Source of the DNA: Pezicula radicicola
Taxonomy: Eukaryota > Ascomycota > Leotiomycetes > Helotiales > Dermateaceae
DNA length: 64,000 bases
NCBI GenBank assembly: GCA_003008705.1
Contig: PDUO01000073.1
Coordinates: forward strand, 48,518 to 112,517
Reading direction: 5' to 3'
In this document: positions 62,516 to 64,000 of the stretch, one piece after another
Layout of the letters: every line of letters begins with the position of its first letter
How positions within the stretch are numbered: the stretch's first letter is position 1
Notes under the pieces: generated by a model
Told to the model about the DNA's origin: nothing
The model's database searches: none
What the model saw: only the letters and a program-made list of their open reading frames with translations
Made by a program: the position numbers and the translations under genes

Positions 62516-63960
62516 ATATATAATTATACAAAACAACATACAAAGGCCATGGCAAAAAGTTACTAGACTAGTAGGGGTATAGGCTATAGGCAGGGGTTAG
62601 TCTTAGTATATAGCTTAGTATAGCTCTCTTATATAATATATATATAAAATTAATACTATTTAAAGGAAATAATTATACTAATAGATCTTATTTTTATTCC
62701 TTCTTTATCTAAATCTTATCTCTAGGTATTTATTACCTCCTTTTAATCTTATTACCTCTTTAATATACTTTAGAACCCTCTTAATCTAAGCTTAAAGCTT
62801 TTCTTATAATATATTCTCTTAATATTTTATTTAATCCTTCTTTATTTATATTTTTAAAGTTATAACTCTATACTTAGTTATCTCTTTCTTTATCTAAAAC
62901 TAAGAAGACTCTATAGTAGTTAAATTAAAAGAGTTTAAATACTAAACTATTTATTATACCTCTTAAAGATTATATACTTAATATTAGTAATAATATATAT
63001 ATATAAAAGTATTATCTTCTTATATAATAGTATTAGACTTATCCTTTTAGTATTCCTTTATAAAGGGTAAGAGCTTTCTTTTAAGAATATCTTTATAATA
63101 ATAATAATATTAATTAATACTTTTCTTTAAGTCTTTAATAAGTTTCCTTATCTTTTTTATTTACTTCTAGATTAGTTTCTTACTAGACTTATTTTATATA
63201 ACTTAAAGTTAATTTATAATTATCTTAAGCTCTTAATTTACCTTATATAAGGGCTTTAGAATCTTATTCTTTTTTTTAATATCCTTTTTAGTATTCTTTT
63301 TTTATTTTTTTATTTTATCTTCTTAGATATAATAAGAGTCTTTCTTATTATAAGAAAAATAATCTTAAAATATAAACTCTTTATATCTCTTTTAATATTT
63401 CTTTATAATATAATTATAATATACCTTAAAAGTAAACTACTAGACTTTAATCTTTTCTTATTATACTCTTATTATTATAGATATTTTATTTAATTAAATA
63501 ATATTCTTTTAGTTCTTTAATATTTAATACTTATAATCTAAGTACTATTATAATTATATAACCTTTATCTTCTTTATAAGACTTAGTTTATATATTAGTT
63601 TATAAAGAGAATAATCTAAGAAATATAAAATATTCTAGATAGTTTATATAAAGATCTTTTAGTTAGTAGTAGTTATAGTATTAATAGTATTTATAATTAC
63701 TTAAGTAAATATTTATTATATTATTAAATTCTTTATTATAACCTTTATAACCTTTTATTTAACTTCTTTTATAACTTTAATAAGTCTTTTAAATTATAAA
63801 ATATCTTTTATATATACTAATAAAAGGAGTTTACTTTTTATAAGATTATATTTATACTTTATAGTTATCTTTTAATAAGTATTATAAAAGACTTTAAAAT
63901 ACTTATAATTTATATAATTTTAATATTATTCGGAGTATATAGACTAGGCTCAATATAAAT
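62516..63960 (-). mobile_element. RIP-degraded Tc1/mariner-like transposon
   Basis: On the minus strand, reading through stops, the order YYYYKDILKRKLLPFIKEY, then NTIIQEDNTPIYIYYY (around 63,011-63,030), NSFNLTTIESS and VIRLKGGNKYLEIRF follows the DDE transposase layout of fungal mariner-type elements. It includes the second catalytic Asp (QEDN) and the NSPDLNxIE-like third motif. Almost all Gln and Trp codons have become stops. It is dead; it may extend past the window edge. Confidence 0.7.
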
Positions 63961-64000
63961 TAATTTAGCCTTTGTATAAATTATTTAATTAGTTAATAAA

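Overview
The window looks like nuclear DNA of a filamentous ascomycete (Pezizomycotina). Genes carry short GT-AG introns (about 40-150 bp), include a highly reducing polyketide synthase and a multi-domain NRPS, and are separated by very AT-rich islands. In those islands transposon remnants have lost most C and G through transitions, the signature of repeat-induced point mutation (RIP). All exon coordinates were joined by eye from splice sites, reading phase and family conservation.

Layout. 1-1949: 3' part of a fungal transcription factor, cut by the window edge. 2395-8063 (-): an A-T-C-T-C NRPS, divergent from a 14-TM DHA2 MFS exporter (8600-10732) across a shared promoter. 10.7-16.9 kb: a RIP-degraded, TE-rich stretch with a TIR element, a frameshifted GNAT pseudogene, an intact cupin gene and a hAT transposase fragment. 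16989-24655 (-): a complete six-exon HR-PKS (KS-AT-DH-degenerate MT-ER-KR-ACP). 27.0-34.3 kb: tailoring genes, namely a classical SDR, an AYR1-like SDR, a third SDR, and a seven-exon flavin-dependent halogenase of the Rdc2/RadH type. 34.3-35.4 kb: a HeLo domain followed by a truncated NACHT fragment, the remnant of a fungal NLR-type gene. 37.7-42.4 kb: two tandem CorA/MIT-family Mg2+ transporters. 44.6-47.1 kb: an HMT1-type ABC transporter, followed by a deletion-derived SDR pseudogene. 49.1-54.8 kb: a nest of RIP-mutated Copia retrotransposon and repeats in both orientations. 55.0-56.9 kb: a CTP synthase with unusual substitutions. 57.6-59.7 kb: a PTR2/POT peptide transporter. 60.5-61.9 kb: two unrecognised genes. 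62.5-64 kb: a RIP-degraded Tc1/mariner-like transposase.

Reading of function. The 17-34 kb block is a plausible cluster for a chlorinated, highly reduced polyketide: the PKS builds the chain, three reductases and a cupin tailor it, and the halogenase adds chlorine. The NRPS/exporter pair may be a second small cluster or part of the same accessory island. The NRPS has lost the A1/A2 part of its adenylation domain, so its competence is uncertain. The CorA, ABC, CTP synthase and PTR2 genes look like ordinary cell functions, but the divergent CTP synthase, bracketed by RIP islands, deserves a check as a self-resistance paralogue.
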